From contig NZ_JAIEZP010000001.1 of the NCBI RefSeq assembly GCF_019679475.1, positions 868,001 through 932,000 on the forward strand: a stretch of DNA of 64,000 bases, given 5' to 3'. The position numbers and the translations under genes were made by a program. Source of the DNA: Hyphomonas sediminis (GTDB taxonomy: Bacteria; Pseudomonadota; Alphaproteobacteria; Caulobacterales; Hyphomonadaceae). Positions 7,515-16,856 of this stretch are shown here, piece by piece (within the stretch, counting starts at the first letter, position 1; every line of letters begins with the position of its first letter). Below the pieces are notes generated by a model that ran no database searches, was not told where the DNA came from, and was given only the letters and a program-made list of their open reading frames with translations.

Positions 7515-10058
7515 TTAGAAGTTCAAGGTGGCTTTCGTGTAGACGAAGCGGCCCGAATAGCCGAACGGCGAGTAGGTCGAGAACGGCACGTTACCGGTCG
7601 AGTTCAGACCCAGCGGGGCCGCATCCGGGTATTCGTCCAGGATGTTGTCGGCGCCGACAGCGATAGTGATGCGATCGTTCCAGTTATAGCGGGCCTCAAG
7701 GTCCACAATGGTTTTCGGGCTGAGGTTGTAGTCCGTTGCGGAGCTAGACCCCGGCACCAGAACTTCGCCGTAGCGGATCGCACGTAGTGTCGCTGCAAAC
7801 GGACCGTGTTCCCAATCGAGCTGGCCGGTGAACTTGTCCTTCGGAGCGCCTTCTTCAAAGGTGAGCACGTTCACGCGACCGAACAGCGTCGGGGCCGGCG
7901 AAAGGGCCGAGAGTACCGGAACTTCCGGGATCTCTGTTACTTCTGTCTTGTTGAAGTTTGCGCCCAGCGTTCCGCGGAACTTGCCGAAATCGGTTTCCGG
8001 GAACGTATAGTTGGCGATGATGTCCACGCCGGTGGTTTCAGTAGAGACCCCGTTCAGGAAGAAGCGGCCACCACCCGCGCCCACGAAGCCTCGATCTTCG
8101 AGATAGTCACGGACGTTCGCCGCCGTCAGGTTCTCGGAGAGAACGATGCGATCATCCACATCGATCCGGTAACCGTCGACCGTCAGGTTAAAGGACCCGG
8201 TACGGAAGACGAAACCCAGCGCGTAGTTGACCGAGGTTTCCGCGTCCAGTGGTTTGGCGCCCAAGGCAACAGCGATTGGGTCGTCCACACGGAAGGTGGT
8301 GATATCGAAGGGCACGCCATCGATGAAGTTCGTCGATGTGGTGGTGAAGAACTGCTGTTGTAGCGTCGGAGCGCGGAAGCCGTTTTGAATCGAGCCGCGG
8401 ATCGCGAAGCTGTCATTCACATCATAACGAGCTGCGAGCTTGCCGGTGAGGGCCTCGCCGAAGTCTGAATAGGATTCGCCGCGAATGGCGCCCGAAAGCA
8501 GCAGCTTGTCGGTGACGTTTGCTTCCAGGTCGAGATAGAGGCCAACGGCGGTACGGTCTTCATCCAGCTCGTTTTCTGGGCGGAAGCCGGGGAACACTTG
8601 CGCGCCGCTTGCCGTTGCACAGCCGCCATTGGCGATTGCAAACGGTGTCAGGGCAGCATCGCCGACACAGCCACCGCTGCCTATCGGAATGAGCACACCG
8701 CCATTGCTGTAGGAGTCTGCCTCGCCCGCGAAGATTTCATACGCTTCGCGGCGGGCTTCCACACCCCATGCGACGTTGAGATCCGAGGCGAAACCGTCAA
8801 CGGCGAAGCCCTTCACAAAGCCAAGGTTCCCGACGAGCTGACGGGTTTCGAAGCCGCCGGCATCAAAAGAGGTTTTCGACGTCGGACCGATCGACCGGTT
8901 CAGCGTGTCGATGATCTGGAACTCCATCTTGTTGGTGCCGTAGCCCAGCGAGGCATCGACATCCCAGCCTGCCCAATTGAAACGGGCGCCGCCAAGAGCA
9001 GAATAGTCCGTAGTCGTTGGATTTATCTTCGGCAGGAAGCCGTTCGGGTAGATCTCAATGACGTTGCGATCGTCACGCGAGCGGCGGAAGAATCCGGCGG
9101 AAACCGTTTCGCGGTCCTGATAGCTGCCCCAGCCATAGAGTTCTACACCGTTGCCGAGCGTGTAACCAGCATTGGCGAAGAAGCTCAGCTGTTCGAGGTC
9201 GGGCTCGCCAGTCCAGGCGTTCCAGCGGTTGATTTCGGCTTCAGCAGCAGGCTGGGAGCCGGGATATTGTTGGCGATGGTCGTAGCCGGAGCGTTCGGTG
9301 TGGTTCTGGTCCTTATACTCACCGGTGATGGTGAGGAAGCCATCTTCGCCGAGGCCGTAACCTTTCCAGCCCGCGACGGTCAGCACATGGCCATCGGAGC
9401 GTTCGCGACTTACGGAGCGACCCGGATCAGGCACGCCGGGAGTGGACGGTGCAATGACGGGTACGGTATATTCTGTTTCACGCCAGCCATAGGAGGCTTG
9501 GACTGCGCCGCCGGTGTTGGCTTCGCGCAGGCGCACGTTGACCACGCCCGCGATTGCGTCAGAGCCGTAAAGCGCCGAGGCGCCGTCGCGCAGGACTTCC
9601 ACGCCACCAACAGCGAGTGAAGGGATGGTGTTGAGGTCCACCGCGGAAGAGCCGCGGCCGATGGAGCCGTTGACGTTCACCAGAGAGGCAGAGTGACGGC
9701 GCTTGCCGTTCACCAGCACAAGCGTCTGATCAGGGGCAAGACCGCGCAGGGCTGCCGGGCGGACGGAGTCGGTGCCGTCAGTTAGTGCCGGACGCGGAAA
9801 GTTGTAGGACGGAAGGTTGACCGACAGCGCCTGGTTGAGTTCGCCAACACCGATATTCTGGATGGTTTCAGCTGAAACGACATCCACCGGTGCGGCTGTG
9901 TCAAGGGCTGACCGGTTGGCGACGCGTGTACCGACGGTTACGACAGCGTCCAGCGTGCGGGCGCTTTCTTCTTCCTGTTCCTGTGCCAGGGCTGGCGCAG
10001 AAACGGCAGAAAGCGCGATGGCGGCCACGGCGGCCGACAGCATGGCTTTGAATTTCAT
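7515..10058 (-). CDS. TonB-dependent outer-membrane receptor
   Basis: An 847-aa outer-membrane transporter. It has a Sec signal peptide (1-25, cleaved after APALA), then a TonB-box-like DAVVTVG, a plug domain with the characteristic LRGLAPDQTLVLVNGKRR stretch, and a long beta-barrel ending in Phe (KATLNF), as outer-membrane barrels do. Such receptors take up siderophores, vitamin B12, nickel or carbohydrates using TonB energy. No neighbouring transporter or enzyme points to a ligand, so the substrate is open. The gene is monocistronic with its own terminator and a 174-bp upstream gap shared with a divergent SDR gene. Confidence 0.92.
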   Translation of the reverse strand: MKFKAMLSAAVAAIALSAVSAPALAQEQEEESARTLDAVVTVGTRVANRSALDTAAPVDVVSAETIQNIGVGELNQALSVNLPSYNFPRPALTDGTDSVRPAALRGLAPDQTLVLVNGKRRHSASLVNVNGSIGRGSSAVDLNTIPSLAVGGVEVLRDGASALYGSDAIAGVVNVRLREANTGGAVQASYGWRETEYTVPVIAPSTPGVPDPGRSVSRERSDGHVLTVAGWKGYGLGEDGFLTITGEYKDQNHTERSGYDHRQQYPGSQPAAEAEINRWNAWTGEPDLEQLSFFANAGYTLGNGVELYGWGSYQDRETVSAGFFRRSRDDRNVIEIYPNGFLPKINPTTTDYSALGGARFNWAGWDVDASLGYGTNKMEFQIIDTLNRSIGPTSKTSFDAGGFETRQLVGNLGFVKGFAVDGFASDLNVAWGVEARREAYEIFAGEADSYSNGGVLIPIGSGGCVGDAALTPFAIANGGCATASGAQVFPGFRPENELDEDRTAVGLYLDLEANVTDKLLLSGAIRGESYSDFGEALTGKLAARYDVNDSFAIRGSIQNGFRAPTLQQQFFTTTSTNFIDGVPFDITTFRVDDPIAVALGAKPLDAETSVNYALGFVFRTGSFNLTVDGYRIDVDDRIVLSENLTAANVRDYLEDRGFVGAGGGRFFLNGVSTETTGVDIIANYTFPETDFGKFRGTLGANFNKTEVTEIPEVPVLSALSPAPTLFGRVNVLTFEEGAPKDKFTGQLDWEHGPFAATLRAIRYGEVLVPGSSSATDYNLSPKTIVDLEARYNWNDRITIAVGADNILDEYPDAAPLGLNSTGNVPFSTYSPFGYSGRFVYTKATLNF

Positions 10059-10232
10059 TGAGTGATCACTCCCGTATGCGTGATTGCCGGAGATACGGCG
10101 GGCGGTTGTGGAAACCTAAAGTGATCGTAAGGTGAGGGCAGCGCAGCAATCAACAATAAGGCGTATCTAATACTACACTTTAGCCAAGCATTTGTTGCAT
10201 TTCCGACACAATTCCTAAAACGAGCATGAAAA

Positions 10233-11045
10233 ATGAGCATGAATAGGCGGCTTTGTCTTATTACTGGTGCTTCGGCGGGCATAGGTGCGGAGTTCGCCAA
10301 ACAGTATGCGGCGCTTGGCTGGGATCTGGTTTTGACAGCGCGGCGGGCAGACCGGTTGCAGGTGCTCGCCTCCGAGATGCATTCCCGGTACGGCGTTTCG
10401 GTCGATGTTATTCCCGAGGATTTGTCCAATCCGGGCGCGCCGGCGCGTCTGGTGGCGGCGATCGAGGAGAAGGGCAGGCAGGTTGATGCGCTGGTCAATA
10501 ATGCCGGCTATGGCCTGCCGGGCACCTTCCTGTCGACCGAATGGAAAGATCAGGCAGACTTCCTGCAGGTGCTTTATCTCGCGCCGCTGGAGCTGACGCA
10601 CCGTGTGCTGCCGGGCATGGCGGCGCGCGGCTTCGGGCGGATCATCAATGTCGCCTCACTCGCGGGCTATGCGCCGGGTAGCGCGGGCCACACCCTTTAT
10701 GCGAGTGTGAAGGCCGGGCTGATCAAGTTTTCCGAGAGTATCGAGGCCGAATGCAAGACGCTGGGACATGAGAATGTCCACTGCACGGCGCTGTGCCCCG
10801 GCTTCACCTGGAGCGAGTTCCATGATGTGAACGGTACGCGTGAGGCGACAAAGTCGATGCCGAAATGGATGTGGATGGAGGCTGAGCCGGTCGTCAAAGC
10901 GGGGATCGAGGCGGTCAATCGCGGCCAGCCGGTGGTCGTGCCGGGCGTGGCCAACAAGGCGCTGGCGACCCTGACACGTATCTTGCCGGAACCTCTGGGC
11001 CGGGCCCTCGTCAGCGGCCAGTCCAAGCGTTACCGCAAGCTGTAG
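10233..11045 (+). CDS. Short-chain dehydrogenase/reductase
   Basis: A 270-aa classical SDR. The NAD(P)-binding TGASAGIG is near residue 11, NNAG near 88, and the catalytic Tyr-Lys appears in YASVK. An Arg pair after the second strand (TARRADR) suggests NADP(H) preference. The C-terminal half (from about 190) diverges and does not name a substrate. No good ribosome binding site is seen; two in-frame ATGs (10233 and 10239) are possible starts. It is transcribed divergently from the TonB receptor and lies 107 bp before mcd. Confidence 0.8.
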   Translation: MSMNRRLCLITGASAGIGAEFAKQYAALGWDLVLTARRADRLQVLASEMHSRYGVSVDVIPEDLSNPGAPARLVAAIEEKGRQVDALVNNAGYGLPGTFLSTEWKDQADFLQVLYLAPLELTHRVLPGMAARGFGRIINVASLAGYAPGSAGHTLYASVKAGLIKFSESIEAECKTLGHENVHCTALCPGFTWSEFHDVNGTREATKSMPKWMWMEAEPVVKAGIEAVNRGQPVVVPGVANKALATLTRILPEPLGRALVSGQSKRYRKL

Positions 11046-11152
11046 GTCAGTCCCGCCTTGTTGCGCCGCACAACGCTCCTGTGGCAGAAAGCGCTTGCCG
11101 CCCCATCATATTCGATACCAAGAGGCGGCGGCATAGTTGAGGGAGCCAGGGC

Positions 11153-12853
11153 ATGGACGGAGAGAGCGCGGTGACAGACAGGCAGGACGTGATGATCGAG
11201 GGGCTGGTTCCGGCGCTTGCGGAGGCTGTGCGCGCGCTCGATACCTATACTGCGGCGGCCCTTTCCGGAGCCCGCGCGCAGCTGGCCGGCGCCGACGGCA
11301 AGCCTGACCGCGCCGCGTTTGAGCGCCATCAGCACCTTGCCCATGGCCTCTCCTGGCTCGTGACCTATGTGGAAACCCTCCGCCAGGTGGCCGAGTGGGC
11401 CGGGCGGCTGGACGCTGACGGCAAGTTCGGTGAGGCCGAAGCGCTGCTCTCGCAGATCCTTTTCGGCGAATATTGCGCCCAGATCATTGGCGGCATTCCA
11501 ATGAACCAGGGCGAGACCATCCGTCCGCATGAGCTGGACAGCCTTGAGGCCGCCGACAAGCTGTTTGCCGAGCCGGTCATCCGCAAGCTGATTACCTCCG
11601 GGAAGACGCCGGCGTCCCTGGCTGCGGCGGCCCGCCTGCTGCCGGATTCGCTGACGCGCCATTCGGTGGAGAATACCGGCCTCGACGAGACCATGGAAAT
11701 GGTGCGCGACCAGTTTGCAAAATTCGCCGCCGATCGTATCAAGCCCCACGCCCATGGCTGGCACCTGCGCAATGATTATATCCCGATGGATGTGGTCGAT
11801 GCGATGTCCGAACTCGGCGTGTTCGGCCTCACCATTCCGGAGGAATTCGGCGGCCTCGGCATGGGCAAGACGGCGATGTGCGTCGTCACCGAAGAGCTTT
11901 CGCGTGGCTATATTGGCACCGGATCGCTCGGCACCCGCTCGGAAATTGCAGCAGAGCTGATCCTGATCGGCGGCACGGCGGACCAGAAGTCCCAATGGCT
12001 GCCGAAGATCGCGAGTGGTGAAATCCTGCCGACGGCGGTGTTCACCGAGCCCAATACCGGCTCCGACCTTGGCTCCTTGCGCACGCGCGCCGTGAAGGAT
12101 GAGGACGGCGCACAGTATTCCATCACCGGCAACAAGACGTGGATTACCCACCCGGTACGCGCCGACCTGATGACGCTGCTGGCGCGGACCAATCCGGCAA
12201 CGAACAATTTCTCCGGCCTCTCGATGTTCCTGGCCGAGAAGCCGCGCGGCGACGACGCCAATCCGTTCCCGGCCGAAGGGATGACCGGCGGCGAGATCGA
12301 AGTGCTCGGGTATCGCGGCATGAAGGAGTTCGAGATCGGCTTTGATAATTTCAAGGTGAAATCCGAGAACCTGCTTGGCGGCGTGGAAGGGCAGGGCTTT
12401 AAACAGCTGATGGCGACCTTCGAGAGCGCGCGGATCCAGACGGCGGCCCGCGCGGTCGGCGTCGGCCAGAACGCCCTGGAAGTCGGCCTGCGCTACGCAC
12501 TCGACCGTCAGCAGTTCGGCCAGGCGATCTTCAACTTCCCGCGCGTTGCCAACAAGCTGGTGATGATGGCGGCGGAACTCGTCGGCGTTCGTCAGCTTAC
12601 ATACTATTCGGCGCGCCAGAAGGATGACGGCAAGCGCTGCGATCTTGAGGCCGGCATGGCCAAGCTGCTGGCGGCCCGCGTGGCCTGGGCCGCTGCCGAT
12701 AACGCCGTGCAGATCCATGGCGGCAACGGATTCGCGCTGGAATATCCCGTCAGCCGCATCCTGCAGGATGCGCGTATCCTGAACATCTTTGAAGGTGCCG
12801 GAGAGGTGCAGGCGATGGTGATCGCCCGCCGCCTCGTGGAGGGCGGCAACTGA
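11153..12853 (+). CDS. mcd: (2S)-methylsuccinyl-CoA dehydrogenase
   Basis: A 566-aa FAD-dependent acyl-CoA dehydrogenase with a roughly 150-residue N-terminal extension typical of Mcd. Mcd oxidises (2S)-methylsuccinyl-CoA to mesaconyl-CoA in the ethylmalonyl-CoA pathway of acetyl-CoA assimilation. Diagnostic stretches that I recall from known Mcd proteins are IGGIPMNQGE in the extension, LGYRGMKEFEI, and the C-terminal FEGAGEVQ, where Glu replaces the YEGT base region of ordinary family members. GAGGGAG precedes the ATG. The other pathway genes (ccr, ecm, mch, mcl) are not in the window. A generic acyl-CoA dehydrogenase is the fallback call. Confidence 0.82.
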   Translation: MDGESAVTDRQDVMIEGLVPALAEAVRALDTYTAAALSGARAQLAGADGKPDRAAFERHQHLAHGLSWLVTYVETLRQVAEWAGRLDADGKFGEAEALLSQILFGEYCAQIIGGIPMNQGETIRPHELDSLEAADKLFAEPVIRKLITSGKTPASLAAAARLLPDSLTRHSVENTGLDETMEMVRDQFAKFAADRIKPHAHGWHLRNDYIPMDVVDAMSELGVFGLTIPEEFGGLGMGKTAMCVVTEELSRGYIGTGSLGTRSEIAAELILIGGTADQKSQWLPKIASGEILPTAVFTEPNTGSDLGSLRTRAVKDEDGAQYSITGNKTWITHPVRADLMTLLARTNPATNNFSGLSMFLAEKPRGDDANPFPAEGMTGGEIEVLGYRGMKEFEIGFDNFKVKSENLLGGVEGQGFKQLMATFESARIQTAARAVGVGQNALEVGLRYALDRQQFGQAIFNFPRVANKLVMMAAELVGVRQLTYYSARQKDDGKRCDLEAGMAKLLAARVAWAAADNAVQIHGGNGFALEYPVSRILQDARILNIFEGAGEVQAMVIARRLVEGGN

Positions 12854-12944
12854 CCTGAACCTTGCCCCGGCCTGTTCCGGGCCGGGTATGCGAGAATGCT
12901 GAATTGAGCGTCAGACCGGCCTCGCCGGGATGAGAGGAGGGCAT

Positions 12945-14588
12945 ATGTCCGATACGGTAGAGCAAAAGGCGCAGCGCCGCCCGGAATGGTATCGCCGCCT
13001 GCGCGTCGCGCGCTGGCGCGGTATCCGCAGCATCGACCATATGGAAGTTGTCGATCACGTCCATGAAGAGGGCGGGCTTTCGGGCCGCTACCTGTTCATG
13101 ACGGCGATGTCATGCGGCATTGCCATTCTTGGCCTGCTGTTGTCTTCGCCAGCGGTTATCATCGGGGCCATGTTGATCTCCCCGCTGATGGGGCCCATCA
13201 TGTTGATGGGTTTCTCGCTGTCGATCCTTGAGCTCAAGGCGTTGCGCGGAGCTATCGTTTCGCTTGCCATCGGCACGGCGCTGGCGCTGGTGACTTCTTT
13301 CCTTATTGTGTTCCTCTCTCCACTGACGGATGTGACGCCGGAGATCCTGGCGCGCACGCGGCCGAACTTCTTTGACCTGCTCGTGGCGGTCTTCTCCGGC
13401 CTGGCGGGCGGCTATGCTGTAATCCACCGAAAGGGCGAGACCATCGTTGGCGTGGCGATAGCGACGGCGCTGATGCCGCCGCTTGCCGTTGTCGGATACG
13501 GGCTGGCCACGGCGCAGTTCCAGGTCGCAGGCGGAGCCTTCTTCCTCTACATGACAAACCTCCTGGCGATTGCGCTGTCAGTTACCGTGCTCTCGCGCTT
13601 CTACGGCTTTGGCGAGCGTCACAGTCCGCGCCACACTTTCTGGCAGACCGGCCTGATCGTCAGTGTCTTCGTTGCGTTATCGATCCCGCTCGGCCTTGCC
13701 TTGCGCGACATTGCCTATGAAACTCGGGTGCGTGACGTGGTGCGCGACATCGTCCTGGAGCCTTTCGAGGGAAGGGAGGCGCGCCTCTCTGACATGAATG
13801 TCACCTTCCCGCGCCGGGGCGACCACCGTATCGTGCTGCAAGCTACTGTGCTGACATCGGAACGTGTTCCGGGGGCGGAGAAGGAGCTGGCAGACCAGCT
13901 GACCGAGCGGTTCCGCCGACCGGTGAAAGTAGCTGTCGATCAGATCCAGGTCGATGACAATAACTCGGAGACCGCGCGCTTCCTTCAGGCCGCGGAATCT
14001 TCGCTGGGCGCGCCGCTACGCGCGCAGATGTCCCAGTTCGAAGCGCTCGCCGTCGAGCGCCGCACCGAGCGGGAAGTGCGCGCCGCGTTTCCGTTCAATC
14101 TGATGGCGGCAGACATAGACGCTGAAAGCCGTGTTGCGGTGTTTGCTGCTGCCCCCACTGAAGGCGTCACGCTGGCAGGCTGGCGTAGTCTGGAAGATGG
14201 CCTCACCCGGAACTTCAGCAACTGGACGATCTCGGTCGTGCCGCCGCCGCTGGTGCTCACGCCGATCCTCTTCAGCGCGTCGGAAGACACGTTGACGCCC
14301 GGCGCAGCCGACCAGCTGAATGATGAGGTCTGGGCGATGCAGCGCTGGGGCGTGCAGCAGGCGGAGCTGATAGCCTATCTTCCCAACGCCATTGCCGCGC
14401 AGACTTTCGATGAGCGCGCGCTTGGCCATCGCCGCGCCAGCCGTGTCTCCGCTGCGCTCTCCGAGGCGGGCATCAGCGCGACGATTGCGGGTGAGTTCCG
14501 GCGGGGCGAAATGGCAGGCCGTGAGGACCGGATTTTCATTCGGCCCGTGACGGTGTCTGCCGAAGCGCTGGCCGACCCTAGCGAATAA
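12945..14588 (+). CDS. DUF389 membrane protein with OmpA-like C-terminal domain
   Basis: A 547-aa protein. Residues about 45-260 carry six or so membrane segments with the DUF389 signature (SSPAVIIGAMLISPLMGPI and ATALMPPLAVVG). A soluble region follows, and the final 110 residues resemble an OmpA-like fold: LFSASEDTLTPGA..., then ERALGHRRASRV in place of NxxLSxxRAxxV. The peptidoglycan-contacting Asp of OmpA is not evident. ATG 12945 follows GAGAGGAGG; the in-frame ATG at 12930 lies before that site. DUF389 function is unknown. Its stop overlaps the convergent metallo-hydrolase gene by 11 bases. Confidence 0.75.
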   Translation: MSDTVEQKAQRRPEWYRRLRVARWRGIRSIDHMEVVDHVHEEGGLSGRYLFMTAMSCGIAILGLLLSSPAVIIGAMLISPLMGPIMLMGFSLSILELKALRGAIVSLAIGTALALVTSFLIVFLSPLTDVTPEILARTRPNFFDLLVAVFSGLAGGYAVIHRKGETIVGVAIATALMPPLAVVGYGLATAQFQVAGGAFFLYMTNLLAIALSVTVLSRFYGFGERHSPRHTFWQTGLIVSVFVALSIPLGLALRDIAYETRVRDVVRDIVLEPFEGREARLSDMNVTFPRRGDHRIVLQATVLTSERVPGAEKELADQLTERFRRPVKVAVDQIQVDDNNSETARFLQAAESSLGAPLRAQMSQFEALAVERRTEREVRAAFPFNLMAADIDAESRVAVFAAAPTEGVTLAGWRSLEDGLTRNFSNWTISVVPPPLVLTPILFSASEDTLTPGAADQLNDEVWAMQRWGVQQAELIAYLPNAIAAQTFDERALGHRRASRVSAALSEAGISATIAGEFRRGEMAGREDRIFIRPVTVSAEALADPSE

Positions 14589-15474
14589 CGCCGTCGAGCG
14601 GCTGAATGTCGCTCGGCTCGTGCTGGATGATAACCTTCGCGCCGAGCGCCTTGGCGCGGTCTTCGAAGATTTTCATGGAGGCGAGGGTCGTCTCTTCATT
14701 CGCATTGAAGCGCGGCACGCGCGAAAGCGCGCGGCTTTTGGCGCGGTGATAGAGATCGCCCGTCAGCAGGACGGGACCAGCCTCGGGCAGCATCAGCTGC
14801 AGGGACGTATGGCCCGGCGTATGCCCCGGCGTTTCGAAGATCACGACGCTGCCATCGCCGAATACGTCCTTCTCACCGGTGAAGGCTTCGCGCTTCAGCC
14901 CCTGGAAGGCATTGAACAGCGCGATCTGGTCTGCGCTCGCCTGCGGCACGGACCCATCCGGCGGGATCATCGTATCCAGCTCGGCCTGGTGGACCAGCCA
15001 GATTGATCCCTGAACCTGGTCGACCTGGCCGATATGATCGAAATGGCTGTGGGAGATGGCAACATAGTCGATATCGGCGGGGGTGAGCCCCAGCGCTTCG
15101 AGTTGCTCCGTAAGCGTTGCATCGAGGGAGACGGTGAAGATGTCCTGAGTCACGGGGCCGGCAAGGCGCAGGATGCTCGGCAGGCCTAGATCCCAGAGCA
15201 GGCGGCCATTGGGGTGATTGATGAGGTAGCAGGTGTCGGTCAGCGTGTCGGCCTCGCCCGCATAATCGCCAGCGGAGGAGAAGGCATCCAGGTCCGAGAC
15301 CTTCAGCGTACCGCAATCAAGCACATCGACATAGAGCGCCGGGCTTGTTTCAGAGGCGGTTTCGGTGGCCGCCTCAGTGCCCGGTTCGGCGGGCGCCTCG
15401 GGCGTGCTGGCTGGCGCGCAGGCGGCAAGCAACGCGCCTGCAGAGGCGGCGATGAGAAAATGGGAATGGCGCAT
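14578..15474 (-). CDS. Metallo-beta-lactamase-fold lipoprotein hydrolase
   Basis: A 298-aa zinc hydrolase with a lipobox (LLAAC, Cys19) and an Ala/Pro/Glu/Thr-rich linker (20-45). Metal ligands are HSHFDH (142-147), His221 in GHTPGHT, Asp240 in LTGDLYH and His285 in IIQHEPSD. The pattern fits the N-acyl-homoserine-lactonase/glyoxalase II side of the superfamily. Membrane anchoring makes a periplasmic substrate likely, but its identity is unknown. The start at 15474 has a GGAGG site and is followed at once by the signal peptide. It overlaps the end of the convergent DUF389 gene by 11 bases. Confidence 0.82.
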   Translation of the reverse strand: MRHSHFLIAASAGALLAACAPASTPEAPAEPGTEAATETASETSPALYVDVLDCGTLKVSDLDAFSSAGDYAGEADTLTDTCYLINHPNGRLLWDLGLPSILRLAGPVTQDIFTVSLDATLTEQLEALGLTPADIDYVAISHSHFDHIGQVDQVQGSIWLVHQAELDTMIPPDGSVPQASADQIALFNAFQGLKREAFTGEKDVFGDGSVVIFETPGHTPGHTSLQLMLPEAGPVLLTGDLYHRAKSRALSRVPRFNANEETTLASMKIFEDRAKALGAKVIIQHEPSDIQPLDGVIR

Positions 15475-15500
15475 GGGGTTCCTCCGTTTTGCGGAGGAGC

Positions 15501-15896
15501 TTAGTCGGCCTTGCCGGGGAAGGATAGCGCGTCGCCCTCGACGCGCCGGTAGAAGCAGCTTTCCCGGTGTGTGTGGCAGGCGCCACCCGTCTGGCGCACC
15601 TTCAGCAGCACGGCATCCTGATCGCAATCGACGCGGATCTCGGTGACTTCCTGAATGTGACCAGAGGTGTTGCCCTTCACCCAGATTTCCCCGCGCGACC
15701 GGGACCAGTAGGTCGCCCGGCCGGTCTCGATCGTCTTCTGCAGCGCCTCGGCATTCATCCAGGCCAGCATCAGCACTTCATGCGTAACGGCGTCCTGCGC
15801 GATGGCTGCGATCAGGCCGTTGGCGTCGAAGCGTGGGCGCATCTCTGGCGTCTCGTCCTGCGCGCTGCCAGAAAGGGGAGGGAGAAAGCGGGTCAT
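15501..15896 (-). CDS. hisI: Phosphoribosyl-AMP cyclohydrolase
   Basis: A 131-aa cytoplasmic enzyme of histidine biosynthesis that opens the purine ring of phosphoribosyl-AMP (step 3). Diagnostic motifs are [22 protein letters not shown] and [10 protein letters not shown], which together hold the zinc and magnesium ligands. It is a stand-alone HisI, not fused to HisE. It lies 26 bp upstream of the metallo-hydrolase gene on the same strand, so the two may share a transcript although their functions differ. No clear ribosome binding site is visible; the next in-frame ATG (residue 19) would also leave the enzyme core intact. Confidence 0.93.
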   Translation of the reverse strand: MTRFLPPLSGSAQDETPEMRPRFDANGLIAAIAQDAVTHEVLMLAWMNAEALQKTIETGRATYWSRSRGEIWVKGNTSGHIQEVTEIRVDCDQDAVLLKVRQTGGACHTHRESCFYRRVEGDALSFPGKAD

Positions 15897-16017
15897 GGGG
15901 CAGAGCGGTCGCGCATGGGCGGCGCGAAGTCAAGCAGCCAGACGGGGCCGAATTCGGCCTGCCCATCGACGGTAAAGGGGGCTAGACTGGCCGCAACGAA
16001 ATGGGGAGAGAGAGCCA

Positions 16018-16848
16018 ATGAGCGCCTATAGGCAGATCCTGACATCCACCGCAGACGGCGTGCTGACCATCACGCTGAACCGCCCGGAGCGGCTGAACGC
16101 ATGGACCGGCACGATGCAGGAAGAGGTGGAGACAGCCATCCGCGCAGGCGGGCGGGATGACGCCGTGCGCTGCATTGTGCTGACGGGCGTCGGGCGCGGC
16201 TTCTGCGCAGGCGCGGATATGGACCGGTTGCAATCTATCCAGGCGAGCGCGGGGGAGGGCCATGCAGAAGCCGTTGCCGAAACCCGCCCGCCCGAGCCCA
16301 CCGGCCTTGAGAAGACCTTCCCCGGCCGGTTCGGCCACATGTTTGCCTGCCCCAAGCCGATCATTGCGGCGATCAACGGGCCATGCGCGGGCATCGGCCT
16401 GATCCTCACCCTGTTTGCGGATATGCGCTACGCCGCCAGCGAGGCAAAGTTCACCACCGCTTTTGCCGAGCGGGGCCTGATTGCCGAGCATGGCATCGCC
16501 TGGCAGCTGCCCCGCCTCGTGGGCGAGGCCAATGCGCTGGACCTTCTCTTCACGGCGCGCAAGTTCGATGGAGCGGAAGCCGAAAAACTCGGCCTGGTGA
16601 ACAAGGCGCTGCCCGGCGATCAACTGATGGGCTTTGTGGCCGAAACCGCCCGGCATCTGGCCACGCAGGTTTCCCCGCGCTCGGTCGCCATCATGAAACG
16701 CCAGATCCGCGAAAGCTATTTCCAGTCTTACGCTGCCTCCCTCGCCGTGGCGGACGCAGAGATGGAAGCAAGCTTTGCGACGCATGACTTCAAGGAAGGG
16801 GTGGCGAGCTTTGTCGAGCGGCGCGCTCCCGCCTTCACCGGAAAGTAG
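16018..16848 (+). CDS. Enoyl-CoA hydratase/isomerase family protein
   Basis: A 276-aa crotonase-fold enzyme. The CoA/oxyanion-hole region GRGFCAGADM is at 59-68 and a second oxyanion element lies in GPCAGIGL (about 121-128). The insertion between them (about 72-110) is longer than in the mitochondrial hydratase. It probably hydrates or isomerises an enoyl-CoA in fatty-acid or branched-chain catabolism. GGGAGAG precedes the start. It lies eight bases upstream of HMG-CoA lyase on the same strand, suggesting a joint role in leucine/acyl-CoA breakdown, but the exact acyl-CoA is not determined. Confidence 0.83.
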   Translation: MSAYRQILTSTADGVLTITLNRPERLNAWTGTMQEEVETAIRAGGRDDAVRCIVLTGVGRGFCAGADMDRLQSIQASAGEGHAEAVAETRPPEPTGLEKTFPGRFGHMFACPKPIIAAINGPCAGIGLILTLFADMRYAASEAKFTTAFAERGLIAEHGIAWQLPRLVGEANALDLLFTARKFDGAEAEKLGLVNKALPGDQLMGFVAETARHLATQVSPRSVAIMKRQIRESYFQSYAASLAVADAEMEASFATHDFKEGVASFVERRAPAFTGK

Positions 16849-16856
16849 GCCCCCTG

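Noticed and set aside
11030..12718. A 562-codon minus-strand open frame opposite mcd
   Set aside because: Same cause: antisense shadow of a conserved enzyme. His/Arg-rich low-information peptide with no domain.
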